64,000 bases of DNA, from assembly GCF_016908525.1 (NCBI RefSeq), contig NZ_JAFBEB010000013.1, forward strand, positions 55,678 through 119,677, read 5' to 3'. Source of the stretch: Brevibacillus fulvus. GTDB lineage: Bacteria > Bacillota > Bacilli > Brevibacillales > Brevibacillaceae. The notes beneath the pieces were generated by a model. The model worked only from the letters and a program-made list of their open reading frames with translations. It was not told the DNA's origin and searched no databases. Each line of letters starts with the position of its first letter. Within the stretch, counting starts at the first letter, position 1. Positions 38,917-47,446 of this stretch are shown one piece after another. The position numbers were made by a program, and so were the translations under genes.

Positions 38917-38962
38917 TTCCTTCACTCCTTCCACTTTGAAATGATGGTTCAAACTAATAATT

Positions 38963-38976
38963 TTGCATCGGTGCAA
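38963..38976. promoter_or_regulatory. MntR-like operator upstream of mntH
   Basis: TTGCA-TCGG-TGCAA palindrome within TTTTGCATCGGTGCAACTTT, about 50 bp upstream of mntH. It resembles the MntR site of B. subtilis mntH (TTTGC...GCAAA type). Confidence 0.5.
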
Positions 38977-39115
38977 CTTTATCGCAAAAAAATATAGGTT
39001 GTTTATTTTGTCCAAAGCCACAAATATTGCCTCAAGGAAAATCCACCTTCATTTTATTCCTTTTATGAGCAGTTGTAAATTGCATTTTTTGCGTGATTTG
39101 CAGTTGCCCAAATGC

Positions 39116-39148
39116 CAAACGGACCCGGTTTGACGCAGGTCCGTTTGA
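39116..39148. terminator. hairpin after the M42 peptidase gene
   Basis: CAAACGGACC / GGTCCGTTTG, 10 bp, 13-nt loop; no clear T-run on either strand. Located 7 nt after the peptidase stop codon. Confidence 0.55.
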
Positions 39149-39154
39149 CTCCGT

Positions 39155-40255
39155 TCACGTTCGATCATAAGCGCTTTTTCCGTAGTGCATTCCTTTGATC
39201 TTCTCAACGGTTTTCTCATCCAGCCGTTTGATCAGTTCTGTCAACAATCTGACTGATTGCTCCAAATCATCGCGATGCACAATGGACACATGGCTGTGAA
39301 TATATCTCGCCGGCACGCTGATGACCATCGAAGGAACTCCTTTTGAGGCAAGGTGAAACTTGCCGGCGTCGGTTCCTCCGCCCGGCATGATATCAATCTG
39401 GTATGGAATCCGGTTTTCTTTCGCCGTCTCGATCACGAAATCACGCAATGGCAAGTGCGGGATCATGCTATGATCGTAAAAGCCTAATAACGGTCCGGCT
39501 CCCAGCCTCTGACTCTCATCTTTTTGGTTCATCCCCGGCGTATCAGTAGCCACGCCGACATCAAGCGCAAAGGCAATATCAGGCTGAACAGTGTTGGCCA
39601 GCGTACCCGCTCCGCGCAATCCGACCTCCTCCTGAACCGTTGCTCCCGCATACACGATATTGGGGTGTGCTTCGTTGCGCACGGCTTCGAGAGTTTTCAA
39701 GGCCACATAGCATCCGGCCCGGTTATCCCACGCTTTGGCCATCAACAGGCGCGGATTGGGCAAGATTTCAAACGGACAAATCGGTACGATTGGATCGCCC
39801 ACTTGCACGCCAAACTTCTCCGCCTCTTCTCGGCTGGAAGCACCAATATCGACAAACATTTGCGAGATGTCCACCACTTTTTTTCTTTCCTCAGCTTTCA
39901 GCACATGCGGCGCTTTGGAACCAATCACCCCGGTCAAATCGCCATTGCGGCTCAAGACTTTGACGCGTTGGGCCAGCATGACATGCCCCCACCAGCCTCC
40001 CAGCGGCTGCAGCCTGAGAAAACCGTCTTTCGTGATTTGGCTGACCATGAAGGATACTTCGTCGAGATGACCTGCCAGCAATATTTTCGGTCCATGTTCA
40101 CCGACCTTTCCGACGATGCTGCCCAAATGATCGGTTACGATGTCGGGTGTAATCTGCTCGATTTTGCTGCGCATCAACGCGTGCATGCGAACTTCAAATC
40201 CCGACGGTCCCGCTTCTTCCGTCAACTCTTTCATCAATGTCAAATCTTTATCCAT
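39155..40255 (-). CDS. M42 family metallopeptidase
   Basis: The 366-residue enzyme has the two-zinc peptidase fold. Visible ligands: LAGHLDEV (His), KAWDNRAGC (bridging Asp), VQEEVGLRGA (catalytic Glu pair), LDVGV (Asp) and a C-terminal RYIHSHVS (His). It is a cytoplasmic aminopeptidase of the YsdC/FrvX group, often active on acidic N-termini. AGGAGGGATGACTG precedes the ATG. It is the last host gene on the left side of the AT-rich insert, apart from a micro-ORF. Confidence 0.92.
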   Translation of the reverse strand: MDKDLTLMKELTEEAGPSGFEVRMHALMRSKIEQITPDIVTDHLGSIVGKVGEHGPKILLAGHLDEVSFMVSQITKDGFLRLQPLGGWWGHVMLAQRVKVLSRNGDLTGVIGSKAPHVLKAEERKKVVDISQMFVDIGASSREEAEKFGVQVGDPIVPICPFEILPNPRLLMAKAWDNRAGCYVALKTLEAVRNEAHPNIVYAGATVQEEVGLRGAGTLANTVQPDIAFALDVGVATDTPGMNQKDESQRLGAGPLLGFYDHSMIPHLPLRDFVIETAKENRIPYQIDIMPGGGTDAGKFHLASKGVPSMVISVPARYIHSHVSIVHRDDLEQSVRLLTELIKRLDEKTVEKIKGMHYGKSAYDRT

Positions 40256-40329
40256 CAGTCATCCCTCCTGGCAGTAGGATGACCCCGATTGCGGTTCATT
40301 ATGTCTGGTTTTCCCAATGGAAATTCCGC

Positions 40330-40358
40330 TTGTCTTCTTGCTTGCATTATTTTATAAT
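40330..40358 (+). promoter_or_regulatory. sigma-A promoter of the 31-codon micro-ORF
   Basis: TTGTCT and TATAAT separated by 17 bp; the micro-ORF start is 40 bp after the -10 box. Confidence 0.7.
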
Positions 40359-40397
40359 AATTATAAATTAATAATAACTAAAATATAAGAGGTGAGA

Positions 40398-40493
40398 ATG
40401 TTGCCAAAACAACAACCGGTCCGGCAAAAGAAACATCCCCTGAATACGGTGCGCGTTCTCAAATTTTTGGGACGTCCCGCTCCTAAACATTGA
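40398..40493 (+). CDS. micro-ORF for a 31-residue basic peptide
   Basis: ATG with a GAGGTGAGA site, in frame to a TGA. The peptide starts MLPKQQPVRQKKH and ends RPAPKH; it is strongly basic, with no hydrophobic helix. A near-consensus promoter upstream and a bidirectional terminator downstream support a real transcript. It could be a small DNA- or RNA-binding or spore peptide; nothing is known. Confidence 0.5.
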   Translation: MLPKQQPVRQKKHPLNTVRVLKFLGRPAPKH

Positions 40494-40588
40494 CCTGCCC
40501 TTCATGTTCCCATAGAAAAACGGCGGCAAAAGAAGCGTTCACTTAGGGATTGAAGAAAAACTTGAATGAACAGCTTCAAGCGGAGCAA

Positions 40589-40641
40589 AAAGAGACCAGT
40601 CACAATCAGGCATGAATGCTTGAAGCGGCTGGTCTTTTTGT
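40589..40641. terminator. bidirectional terminator at the left edge of the insert
   Basis: AAAGAGACCAG(TC) / (GG)CTGGTCTTTTT outer stem with an inner GCAT/ATGC pair; A- and T-runs flank both sides. It probably served both the micro-ORF and, before insertion, the minus-strand operon now at 53-62 kb. Confidence 0.7.
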
Positions 40642-40674
40642 ATTTATTGGTAATACGAAATATGGACATTTTAT

Positions 40675-40681
40675 GGAATTA
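40675..40681 (+). repeat. candidate left attachment core
   Basis: GGAATTA preceded by ATTTT-AT; shared with the right end. It contains the GA dinucleotide expected at TnpX/TndX junctions. It overlaps the stop codon of the DUF3883 gene. Short, so it may be chance. Confidence 0.3.
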
Positions 40682-41647
40682 AGTATAGCACCTTGCGGAT
40701 ATAATCTGGTCAATTGAAAGTATATGACCATCTTCGCTTATCCATTCATTCCTTTCAGAGGAATATGAAAAAACATAAAGTACAGGATTTTCTAGGCACT
40801 TTGTAACAACACATAATCTGAAAGAGTCCTTATTGTTGTTCATTTTTGAAAATTCATTTGGAGTTAACTCAACAGAAACCTCTTGACCTGCTAGTCCCTT
40901 TACTTCAATTTTTAATTTAATTTTCTTATAAACTGCTTCCAAATCCCATCCTAAGTTTTCGCTTTCTACAGAAGTCACGGTAAAACCCCTTTCTGAGTAT
41001 TCTCTGGTAACTTCTCTAATAGCGATATTCTCTATTTTCTTTCTTAGTTCTGCATCGGTTTGGTGGAAGATAGGAAGGCGACGCCGAATACTTTTCTTTT
41101 TTCCATATCTTTCTATATGTCTTAGAACTTCTTTCTTAAAATCCACCATTTCAGGGCTATCAGCATACCAAACATTTGATTGACCCATTCCGCCTTTTAC
41201 TCCTCTTGGTATTATCGGGAATGAGAACCTTTCATCTATACTCAGTAAAGTAGCATTGTCAGCATTAGCAACAGCATAATATCCGATATATTCATTTCTA
41301 AATTTTCTTTCTGAAAGATTAGTGTTCTGGTAATCTTTAAAAAACCTGGCATTCTTATACCATCCAACTATATACGTTCCGCCATTCTTGTGGGTTGCAG
41401 TGAAAATGACTAAAACATCATCTATGAATTCATCATCTTCACTCGCTCCTAATCTTTGTAGGTTGTTATACCCGCTTGGCTGAGCATAACCATATACCTT
41501 ACCGCTAATTTTTTTGAAATTGAATATTTCGTGTCCATAACCATATTCTTCAACATAGGAGCCACCGCCATGTATTTCTTTATCATTTCCCAATAAACCT
41601 TCATATCTTTCCATCCAAGCTGTGTTTAAGAATATCATAGCTTTCAT
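40679..41647 (-). CDS. DUF3883 domain protein, type III R-M accessory
   Basis: The 322-residue protein has two parts. The N-terminal ~180 residues show a fold-like pattern with IFTATHKNGGTYIVGWYKNARFF, similar by eye to reader-like modules found next to restriction genes. The C-terminal part (about residues 200-310) is a DUF3883 domain with a PD-(D/E)xK-like pattern (GWDLEAVYKKIKLKIEVKGLAG: D...ExK). It could sense or cut modified DNA. AAAGGAGGTAAATCA precedes the ATG, 35 nt after the res stop, so it is the last gene of the restriction operon. DUF3883 proteins are also found in other defence islands. No activity is proven. Confidence 0.7.
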   Translation of the reverse strand: MKAMIFLNTAWMERYEGLLGNDKEIHGGGSYVEEYGYGHEIFNFKKISGKVYGYAQPSGYNNLQRLGASEDDEFIDDVLVIFTATHKNGGTYIVGWYKNARFFKDYQNTNLSERKFRNEYIGYYAVANADNATLLSIDERFSFPIIPRGVKGGMGQSNVWYADSPEMVDFKKEVLRHIERYGKKKSIRRRLPIFHQTDAELRKKIENIAIREVTREYSERGFTVTSVESENLGWDLEAVYKKIKLKIEVKGLAGQEVSVELTPNEFSKMNNNKDSFRLCVVTKCLENPVLYVFSYSSERNEWISEDGHILSIDQIISARCYT

Positions 41648-41682
41648 TGATTTACCTCCTTTCAGCTAGAAATTCACACAAA

Positions 41683-44643
41683 TCACTCTGCCAATACTTC
41701 CTTAATAATCTGAGCCATCTGTTTGTTGTTTAACTGATCACGGAAATAAACAGTGTATCCATCTTTCGAGAGCATATCAAAGAAAACACGAGCACAATCA
41801 ATTTTTGCTTTTTCTGTACCACGTAAGTCGGATTTATTTTCTACGTCTTTTGTTTCGACTACAATGTTAAGCTCTTTCTCACCGGAAGCCTTTCTTACAA
41901 CATACATGAAGTCTGGACTGTACATTCCACCGGTAATAGTCGGTATGGCAATGCTGCTACGTGGAATTTTTCCATATACAATGACTTCTTCGATGTCCGA
42001 CATAATATTCTTTTGTTCCAACGGTGAGTCATAAGCGAAAGCATCATATAAATACTTCTCGCTTGGTGTTCCCGGAGCTATCTTTGTGCCGATACGTCCC
42101 TGTGCAATATCTTCACGTGGAGAACCGTCTGAATAGGTAAGTGCTGTTGCACCAACAGGCGTATTGCTTTTTGCATAATGGAATCGACCTTGCAAATTAT
42201 TGCTTCTCCAGTCATGAAATTGTTGGATAAACATGCTGACAGAATTTTCATTAATATGTTCTGGATTTATAGTTCCATTCCTCTTAACATACTCACACAA
42301 TGCCTCATGCAATATTTTAATTGGAATGTTTGTAGCATTTGTGATCCTCTTAAGAAATTCATTGTAGGGAATAGGTTTGGATACTATATATTGAGCGCCT
42401 GTATCTGAAACAATCATCATCTGTGAGCCATCGCTCTTAACGATATCTCTGGAGCTAGTCATGACAACGTCTGTAAAAACACCGGGTTTTTCCAGCAAGG
42501 ATAAAACAACTTTAGCCATATCAGCATCCAGATCATCATCATAGAAAAGTAGGTATCGTTGATTGATTGCTTCCCATAATTTGCGTATTTCACTGTAAAC
42601 AGCTTTGCGGATTTTTACAGGTTTTGGTTTTGCTACATTTCGGTCTTTTACCTTACCTGAAGACAATCCTGTAGCAAAGTCCGGGTATTCTGCAAAGAAA
42701 GCGTCCCTTGTATCGGGTTTTATATTTAATCGCCTGTCTATGTAATGTTTATCATATAGTGCATCAAAAAGCTCATCAGAAGTCATGCCAAGCTTCTTGG
42801 CCACTTGTTCCAATCTTTCTTCGCTAATAGAAGAAGCTTGTGGAATTTCCCCGTTTATTTGGTCTATTAATCGTTTAGCAAAGTCTGCCTCTGTGAAGTC
42901 AACAATATAATTAAGCTGGAATTCTTCATTGGAGATTCTATTACCATTCTCATCTACAGGTAGACGTAAACCTCGTCCAACCTCTTGCAGTTTACTATTT
43001 TCACTTCCGCTAGAACGAAGTTTAGCTATCGTAAATACATTAGGGTTATCCCAGCCCTCTTTAAGTGTCCATTTTGAAAATAGAAAACGTAAAGTGTTAT
43101 AGCTACCGTCTTTATTCTTGAAAGAGAGAAGATGTTTTTTTCCATGAAGGATGGTTTCTACTTCTTTTGCTATATCTTCATCCGAATCGCTATTGTCCTG
43201 TGAAAAATAGCCTGCATGACAAGCAGAAATATCTGCAAGACTTGCTTCCAGATATGCCCGATATTCTGTATCATGCTCACTGAGGGTAGATAGCACCGAT
43301 TCTATCCGTTCCTTAAGCAATCTCTCAAAAGCTTGTAATAGATAAGGGGTTTTACCTTCCTCGTTTGGTCGATATGATGATATATCATCGATAAAAAATA
43401 ATGCCAATGTCTTGATCTTGAAATTGCGACCACAGAAGTTTGTTTTTTCTGTTTCAAAATGACGCTCAAGGGCAAGACGCATCATCTGCTCTTGATAAGA
43501 GGTCATATAGATATCCACATCCAATTCCTCACCAGTTGACTTTTGAATACCATTAGAAAACTCAACTGTTGATTTGCCAATAGCATGAACCGTAATTCCC
43601 TCAAAAGCTTCATTAATGATAGATAGTGAATCTCCAGTTTTAAGAGTAAATGTTTTAGTCGATTCATCACGCTTTTTATACTGAAAGGTAACAGAATCCT
43701 TGCTTGTGATGGAAGTGATTTTCACCTTTTCTTCACGCTTGGATACGGGTTCAAAATGCTCCTTCGTTACTCCCTTTATCAAATTTTGATTAAAAGATTC
43801 ACAGGCATTTAAATCATAGAGCAGGTTTTGGTAGTCTTTTACGGTTATTTTGTTTTTTCCACGTCCACTTGTAGTTTCAGGGAAGGTAGCACCAAAGCGT
43901 ATAATACACTGTGGTTTTATTTCATCAACGATAACCTTAAATGCCTTCTGGTCACGAGAAAATCTATGTGGCTCATCAATAATAACAACAGGGTTTGTTG
44001 CACGAATAGCATCAAGTGGTCTATAAAAACCTTCTACTCCATAATCATAGTCGTCACGGCTAAGCATACCATTTGATCGGACAACAAGTAGTTGCATATT
44101 AACTAATAATACATAAATCTTCTTCGTGTTCTGGCAAGAACCTTTTACAAAGTCGCTCACAACACTCGGGAAATAGGAGCGCCCCTTTTTCTTGTTTTTT
44201 GGTGCTTCTAGTACTCCAACCTCAATTTCTGTACCATAACCACAAACATCGGAAAAATGTCGCTTTACATATTCATCACGCAAAAACTGTGCGGTTCCTG
44301 CTTTAATCGCAAGTGAAGGTACAGCGATAATAAACTTATTAAGTCCGTAACGTTTATGAAGCTCATATATAGTATGAGTATAAACGTAAGTCTTTCCTGT
44401 ACCAGTTTCCATTTTAATATCAATATTCAAGCAGTCACCAATAGGCATACTGCTTCGATATTCTGAAGGTATATTTTTTTGAATTTCTCTAATATTTGCA
44501 GCTAGTTTAGGATCAGAAAGAGAAATGCTTGGATTTTCATAAAATTGTACAGGAGAAGTTATCTGTACCCCATTCAAAGCAGCACTTATTGCATCTACAG
44601 CTTTTTGTTGGTGTGGTAATCCTCGTTGTAGGATAAGTTCCAT
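41683..44643 (-). CDS. type III restriction endonuclease subunit Res
   Basis: The 986-residue subunit is a superfamily 2 helicase-nuclease. Motif I METGTGKTYV lies near residue 95, motif II is DEPH (VVIIDEPHRFS), motif VI sits in LQEVGRGLRLPV, and the far C-terminus has the PD-(D/E)xK-like nuclease (SPDFMYVV ... IVVETKD). ATP-driven Res with Mod cuts DNA that carries two unmodified sites. The ATG used has GGAGGGTATGTT upstream; a GTG-free extension of six codons overlaps the mod stop. It follows mod by 14 nt. The frame is intact, so restriction should be active. Confidence 0.93.
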   Translation of the reverse strand: MELILQRGLPHQQKAVDAISAALNGVQITSPVQFYENPSISLSDPKLAANIREIQKNIPSEYRSSMPIGDCLNIDIKMETGTGKTYVYTHTIYELHKRYGLNKFIIAVPSLAIKAGTAQFLRDEYVKRHFSDVCGYGTEIEVGVLEAPKNKKKGRSYFPSVVSDFVKGSCQNTKKIYVLLVNMQLLVVRSNGMLSRDDYDYGVEGFYRPLDAIRATNPVVIIDEPHRFSRDQKAFKVIVDEIKPQCIIRFGATFPETTSGRGKNKITVKDYQNLLYDLNACESFNQNLIKGVTKEHFEPVSKREEKVKITSITSKDSVTFQYKKRDESTKTFTLKTGDSLSIINEAFEGITVHAIGKSTVEFSNGIQKSTGEELDVDIYMTSYQEQMMRLALERHFETEKTNFCGRNFKIKTLALFFIDDISSYRPNEEGKTPYLLQAFERLLKERIESVLSTLSEHDTEYRAYLEASLADISACHAGYFSQDNSDSDEDIAKEVETILHGKKHLLSFKNKDGSYNTLRFLFSKWTLKEGWDNPNVFTIAKLRSSGSENSKLQEVGRGLRLPVDENGNRISNEEFQLNYIVDFTEADFAKRLIDQINGEIPQASSISEERLEQVAKKLGMTSDELFDALYDKHYIDRRLNIKPDTRDAFFAEYPDFATGLSSGKVKDRNVAKPKPVKIRKAVYSEIRKLWEAINQRYLLFYDDDLDADMAKVVLSLLEKPGVFTDVVMTSSRDIVKSDGSQMMIVSDTGAQYIVSKPIPYNEFLKRITNATNIPIKILHEALCEYVKRNGTINPEHINENSVSMFIQQFHDWRSNNLQGRFHYAKSNTPVGATALTYSDGSPREDIAQGRIGTKIAPGTPSEKYLYDAFAYDSPLEQKNIMSDIEEVIVYGKIPRSSIAIPTITGGMYSPDFMYVVRKASGEKELNIVVETKDVENKSDLRGTEKAKIDCARVFFDMLSKDGYTVYFRDQLNNKQMAQIIKEVLAE

Positions 44644-44657
44644 AACATACCCTCCAA

Positions 44658-46583
44658 TCAATAACGGATATCGAAGTTGATACGCAAGTTTTTCTCTGTA
44701 TCCTTCAACCGTTTCAAATTAATTTTTAAAGCTTCCATTTCCGTCCATGTAAAACTATAACCGAATAACACCACGTTCTCAGGATTAAAGTTACCGTCAG
44801 TTTCATATTTTACTACAATGGCTTCAATCGCCTTATTAGACAATTCCGGGTCAATTAGGTAAAGATGTTTTCCTATATAATAGCCATTGTATCCAGCAAA
44901 ATTTAACTCCTCAGCATCTGCTGTAAGTCCATATCCATCTCTAACAAGCCACGTTGAAAGGACGGTAGGTTTTCCAAAATCACTAAGAATGTCTTTGTCA
45001 GCAAATAATTTATTTTCAGTTGGGTCAAACTTTTCAAGCTTGTCTAGAGTGTTTTGCTCAGGCTCAGCAAGAATAAAGTGCCTAAAACCGAGATCTACCT
45101 TAGTGTCTGGAAATTCTTCTTTTATCTTTTTTGCTGCCCTGATAATGCGTTCTATACCAATTTGATCAAGTGTATGAGGACGCCCATTTTCATCTAACAT
45201 CTCTATAACATTTTTCCACTTTTCCTTTTCACTACTAGAAGCATTTGCAAAAAGATAATCAAGGTTTTCAGGCAATTGTATCATTATAAATTTACACTTA
45301 CATCCTAATGAAAATTTGAGTGCAGAATGTGCCGTAGTTGCAGAACCGCTAAAGAAATCCAAAATAATATCACCGTCTTTAACATTAGCTAAGCTTATTA
45401 TTGCATCAATTAATTGCGTTGGTTTGGGATTACTAAAAGCATTTTTAAATCCAAATAGCTCTGTTAATTCATCGCTAGCTTTTTGATTGCTCCCATAAAT
45501 TTCGTGAATCCACCAATTAGTAGCACATTGCCCCTCTGCCTGCCTTTCAGTTTTGAAATATTTCTTTCGAGGCATTCCATCGCCACCACGTGGAAAATAT
45601 ATTCTATTGTCGTTTAAAAGAGATGTATATGTATCAAAGTCTCCCATCCATTCTTCATTAAGTTCAATCCCAGTTGGAGTAATAATAGTGTATCTAGTGC
45701 CAGATTGATCAGAACCTGCTTTCCAAGGTTTTGAAGCCCAGTCACCACGTGGGTCATTATCAGGATTTGAAAATTCTCCTGTAAGTGCAACTTTACCAAC
45801 GCCTGCATCTTTAAGGTATTGACAATTTCTAGAGTATACAAGAATGTGTTCAGCAACAATTCCTATTAATTTAGTTTTATCATTCGGTTGATTATGTCGT
45901 CTTCTCCAATGAATGTGACCTTCAAAATTCTCCTCCCCAAACACGTCATCACAAATAAGCCTTAGATTTGCTTGTTCATTATCATCTATTGAGATAAAAA
46001 TCACACCGTCATCCTTAAGTAAATCCCTAGCCAGTAAAAGACGTGGGTACATAAACATTAACCACGCAGAATGAGAAGCCGAACCACGCTTTGTTAAGTC
46101 TAAAATACGTTGTGCCTGTTCTTCGCTAATACTTAGTTTTTCCGAAAGCTCTTCCACAGTAAAATTGAACTGGTCATTATACACAAATCCATCTGTTCCA
46201 GTGTTATAAGGAGGATCAATATAAATACATTTAACTTGACGTGAATAGGACTTCAAGAGATGCTTTAACCCATCAAGATTATCGCCACTTATGTAGATGT
46301 TTTCACTGTTCATATTTTCTGATTTTGAGTTATGTTCCTCGTCCGGCACAACAACTGTTGTAGTATCAATTGAAGCCAGCAATCGGGCATAGTTTTTACC
46401 CAAAAACTTAAGTTCATAACCCTCTCCCGTTACAGCAATCTTATCACTTAAAAATTCCTTAAACCGCTCAATATCAAAGGACCCATCTGCCTTAAAACAT
46501 GAGGGGAAATTTTCTTTTAATACAGCCATTTCTCGACTGTTCGGTGTTGCACTATCATTGGCATTCATAATATCCTTAATCAT
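44658..46583 (-). CDS. type III DNA methyltransferase subunit Mod (N6-adenine)
   Basis: The 641-residue enzyme has the beta-class order of motifs: motif IV DPPY (IYIDPPYNTGTDGF) near residue 125, a long target-recognition region, then motif I (ILDFFSGSATTAHS) near residue 420. It methylates adenine in the recognition site and gives Res its specificity. Start: ATG at 46583 sits 9 nt after AAGGTGA; an ATG 9 nt further up abuts it. The gene overlaps the XRE gene by 8 nt. The target sequence cannot be predicted by eye. Confidence 0.93.
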   Translation of the reverse strand: MIKDIMNANDSATPNSREMAVLKENFPSCFKADGSFDIERFKEFLSDKIAVTGEGYELKFLGKNYARLLASIDTTTVVVPDEEHNSKSENMNSENIYISGDNLDGLKHLLKSYSRQVKCIYIDPPYNTGTDGFVYNDQFNFTVEELSEKLSISEEQAQRILDLTKRGSASHSAWLMFMYPRLLLARDLLKDDGVIFISIDDNEQANLRLICDDVFGEENFEGHIHWRRRHNQPNDKTKLIGIVAEHILVYSRNCQYLKDAGVGKVALTGEFSNPDNDPRGDWASKPWKAGSDQSGTRYTIITPTGIELNEEWMGDFDTYTSLLNDNRIYFPRGGDGMPRKKYFKTERQAEGQCATNWWIHEIYGSNQKASDELTELFGFKNAFSNPKPTQLIDAIISLANVKDGDIILDFFSGSATTAHSALKFSLGCKCKFIMIQLPENLDYLFANASSSEKEKWKNVIEMLDENGRPHTLDQIGIERIIRAAKKIKEEFPDTKVDLGFRHFILAEPEQNTLDKLEKFDPTENKLFADKDILSDFGKPTVLSTWLVRDGYGLTADAEELNFAGYNGYYIGKHLYLIDPELSNKAIEAIVVKYETDGNFNPENVVLFGYSFTWTEMEALKINLKRLKDTEKNLRINFDIRY

Positions 46584-46815
46584 TGTTATCATTCACCTTG
46601 CCTTTCTCAATTTTATCAGGTACAAACTCTAAAATATCACAAATGTCACATTCTAAAGCTGTGCATATTTTTTGAAGTATTTCTGTATTTACATTTTCGT
46701 TTCTGCCAAGCTTTGTGATAGTTGCCGAGCTAACACCGGAAAGGCGTTGCAAATCTTTCTTTTTCATATTCTTATCAATTAGCAGCTTCCATAGCTTGTT
46801 ATAATGTATTGCCAT
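46576..46815 (-). CDS. XRE-type HTH regulator of the restriction operon
   Basis: The 79-residue protein is a single Cro/C1-type HTH (KKDLQRLSGVSSATITKLGRNENVNTEILQKICTALECDICDIL) of the short 'HTH_26' kind. GGAGGTGC precedes the ATG. It overlaps mod by 8 nt. By position it is the likely controller that delays restriction after entry into a new cell, as C proteins do in other R-M systems. Confidence 0.9.
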   Translation of the reverse strand: MAIHYNKLWKLLIDKNMKKKDLQRLSGVSSATITKLGRNENVNTEILQKICTALECDICDILEFVPDKIEKGKVNDNND

Positions 46816-46833
46816 TTTTTGCACCTCCCACAA

Positions 46834-47280
46834 ATATTAATAATTATATCACAAAAACACGCTATAAACAGCATAATTTTTTAATCTCACATTATTTTTA
46901 ATCTGTTTCAATCATATTTTTCTATTTGCGCATTTAATTAATGGTGCTCAAATAAATACTTTTAGACAAAAATGTCTGTAAGTCTATTTGTAAAACCAAA
47001 GGAAAAGTTATAACATTAAGCCTTCTTAAACTTAATACCACTTTCGCTCAAATTTGAGCAAAAGCATAAACATTACAGCCGTCTTTTCTGGAAAATAGAC
47101 AGGCTGTTTTTTTATTTTAGTGGTTCGAATCAATAGAATTCTTCGCTTATGAATGAGGATGGAAAATATTTTTAGAAAATCCTCAACTAATGTGTTCTAC
47201 CAAGGCTATAAGGTGAGAGGAAAAATAATCCCCCAATGAAAGCATAGTTTTTCTCTCACTGCTCCTTGACAACTGAATAC
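46834..47280. other. divergent control region between the restriction operon and the primase
   Basis: About 450 bp of AT-rich DNA without a convincing gene. A minus-strand TATAAT (46853-46858) could be the -10 of the XRE-mod-res transcript, next to GCTATAAACAGC, an inverted repeat that may be an XRE operator. A perfect 14-bp palindrome, GCTCAAATTTGAGC, lies at 47046-47059, and part of it, GCTCAAATAAA, recurs near 46943. A plus-strand terminator-like hairpin (47075-47114) follows. Confidence 0.5.
47075..47114 (+). terminator. plus-strand terminator-like hairpin
   Basis: ACAGCC(GTC) / (GAC)AGGCTGT around an AT-rich loop, then TTTTTTTATTTT. No gene of the plus strand is seen upstream, so it may end a small RNA or shield the primase unit. 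Confidence 0.5.
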
Positions 47281-47401
47281 CCCGAAATGCAAGAGATATT
47301 TCAAGCAGAATATGCCATGACGATAATTCCGAGCGTATTCCTTGAAAGATAACGATGTTGTGTCAAACAAGGCAAACTCTCTGGAACAGTAGCGTTTCGG
47401 G
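47266..47401 (+). ncRNA. candidate structured leader RNA upstream of the primase gene
   Basis: A closing stem CCCGAAATGC (47281-47290) / GCGTTTCGGG (47392-47401), 10 bp with one G-U. Inside: GAATATGC (47308-47315) / GCGTATTC (47333-47340), 8 bp with one G-U, and CCTTG / CAAGG (47340-47344 / 47368-47372). TTGACA at 47266 can pair with TGTCAA at 47361, giving an alternative fold. The element ends about 30 nt before the primase start. No known family was recognised. Confidence 0.5.
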
Positions 47402-47446
47402 TCATTAATAAAAGGCAAGGAGGTGAAGTAACTGAAAACAAAATAC

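Noticed and set aside
47046..47059. 14-bp palindrome GCTCAAATTTGAGC
   Set aside because: Interesting as a regulator site, but there is no promoter or known consensus next to it; left as a note in the intergenic entry.
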